Shown: in pieces, positions 33,920-34,629 of the stretch | Layout: each line of letters begins with the position of its first letter | Position numbering within the stretch: position 1 is the first letter of the stretch | The notes under the pieces: generated by a model | The model's input: the letters and a program-made list of their open reading frames with translations, nothing else | Databases searched by the model: none | Told to the model about the DNA's origin: nothing | Assembly (NCBI GenBank): GCA_946611795.1 | Contig: CAMOEC010000044.1 | Coordinates: 1 to 34,629 of the forward strand | DNA length: 34,629 nucleotides | Source: an uncultured bacterium | GTDB taxonomy: Bacteria; Patescibacteriota; Gracilibacteria; Absconditabacterales; Absconditicoccaceae | Direction: 5' to 3' | Program-made: the position numbers and the translations under genes

Positions 33920-34054
33920 ATGAAAAAGATTAAAAAGAAGTTAAAGTATTTAAAAAGAAAGAAGAGGTCTCTGATTTCTTTTGAGCAGAAGGTTCGTTTG
34001 ATGATCTATGAAATGTCTCGGAGAAAAAAGATTCATTACGCTTGTTCTTACTAG
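33920..34054 (+). CDS. small highly basic protein, 44 aa
   Basis: MKKIKKKLKYLKRKKRSLISFEQKVRLMIYEMSRRKKIHYACSY*; no TGA; own promoter-like and terminator elements. Confidence 0.55.
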   Translation: MKKIKKKLKYLKRKKRSLISFEQKVRLMIYEMSRRKKIHYACSY

Positions 34055-34092
34055 TGTTTTGTATTCTTTAGAGTCATTCTCTTTATGCATTT

Positions 34093-34124
34093 AAGCTAAT
34101 AGGTATTTACTATTAGCTTTTTTG
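34093..34124 (+). terminator. rho-independent terminator
   Basis: AAGCTAATAG-gtattta-CTATTAGCTT + T run; perfect 10-bp stem. Confidence 0.9.
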
Positions 34125-34150
34125 TTAAAATGTGCTTTATTTTTTTATCT

Positions 34151-34183
34151 AAAATTGTTATAGTTAAGTCGCATAAACAAAAA
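34151..34183 (+). promoter_or_regulatory. putative promoter/5'UTR upstream of the 34193 gene
   Basis: aaaattgttatagttaagtcgcataaacaaaaa; matching copy at 33878. Confidence 0.45.
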
Positions 34184-34192
34184 TTATATACT

Positions 34193-34510
34193 ATGGGAAG
34201 ATCAAAAAAACGATTACAAATGCTTCATGAGAGGCGCAGGAAACATGAACAAAGAAGAAGAGAACAACTTCAGAAAGAACAGTCTCAGAGAGGTGTGGAT
34301 GCTTTAGAAGTTCTAGAGGCTACTCCAAAGAAATCTTGGTTTAGATTTAAGCTTGATGATCATCCAAAGCTTCGTGAATATTATCATAACTTTCTTCTCT
34401 CTCTTCTCGGTATGTTGTTCATTGTTCTTATTTGTTTGCTTATTCTTTTGGTTTGTAAAATCATAGAATTTGTAGGATATTTTCTTCAAGATCTAGGAGT
34501 TCTTTCTTAA
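34193..34510 (+). CDS. single-TM protein with Arg-rich cytoplasmic N-terminus, 105 aa
   Basis: MGRSKKRLQMLHERRRKHEQRRREQLQKEQSQRG..; hydrophobic LLSLLGMLFIVLICLLILLVC; all Gly GGN. Confidence 0.75.
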   Translation: MGRSKKRLQMLHERRRKHEQRRREQLQKEQSQRGVDALEVLEATPKKSWFRFKLDDHPKLREYYHNFLLSLLGMLFIVLICLLILLVCKIIEFVGYFLQDLGVLS

Positions 34511-34524
34511 CTCCTAGTTTTTTT
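34493..34524 (+). terminator. rho-independent terminator overlapping the stop codon
   Basis: CTAGGAGTT-ctttctt-AACTCCTAG followed by TTTTTTT. Confidence 0.9.
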
Positions 34525-34530
34525 AAAAAA

Positions 34531-34556
34531 GACTAGGAATTCATTTCTTCCTAGTC
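34531..34556. repeat. second inverted repeat able to compete with the terminator
   Basis: GACTAGGAA-ttcatttc-TTCCTAGTC; first arm also complementary to the TCCTAGTTTTTTT arm of the preceding terminator. Confidence 0.8.
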
Positions 34557-34629
34557 CATTTCTTTTTAGTGTTAAAAGCCTTAGAATTATAGTTGAATCT
34601 ATCTTTCTTTGACTTTTTTTCGAATCTTG

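Noticed and set aside
1-34629. Massive pseudogenisation (many broken genes)
   Set aside because: Interruptions are TGA, at conserved glycine positions; explained by code 25.
1-34629. Code 4 (TGA = Trp, Mycoplasma-like)
   Set aside because: Would put Trp in Walker A, Fic GNGR and PARG glycine positions; TGG already encodes Trp.
1-34629. Prophage/phage genome
   Set aside because: No terminase, portal, capsid or integrase recognised; the giant M23 protein alone is insufficient, though a tape-measure-like role is not excluded.
1-34629. CRISPR array, tRNA or rRNA genes
   Set aside because: No regularly spaced direct repeats, no tRNA cloverleaf or rRNA-like conserved sequence noticed by eye; a tRNAscan/Infernal run would settle it.

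Overview
AT-rich window read as Candidatus Absconditabacteria (SR1)/Gracilibacteria-type DNA using genetic code 25 (UGA = glycine). The supplied ORF track uses a code where TGA is a stop, so it shatters almost every gene. With TGA=Gly, long clean frames appear and in-frame TGAs fall on catalytic glycines (Fic HPFCDGNGRIAR, Res ATGVGKT, SNF2 DEVGLGKT, ATPase GPRRAGKT, PARG LGAFGCGAF). Main contents, left to right: Fic protein; DUF4143-type AAA ATPase; RelA/SpoT-like HD protein with TM tail; small ORFs plus a Panacea (DUF4065) antitoxin-like gene and a decayed copy of its 5' end; HigA-like antitoxin next to an unknown 308-aa protein; three unknown small genes; a ~14 kb minus-strand defence-like gene run (24199->10260: DUF262-HNH-AlbA_2 fusion, FASKYC-motif protein, SNF2 helicase, two tandem beta-class Mod paralogues, type III Res, STAS/GHKL ATPase, DUF4325 STAS-like protein, membrane protein); a 1998-aa multidomain protein (HExxH + M23 LytM + C-terminal calpain-like domain); a DUF5684-like membrane protein; an HD hydrolase plus PARG-DUF1810 fusion; and a minority class of small genes that avoid TGA and mostly carry their own strong terminators. 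All family calls come from motif recognition by eye; no database search was run.
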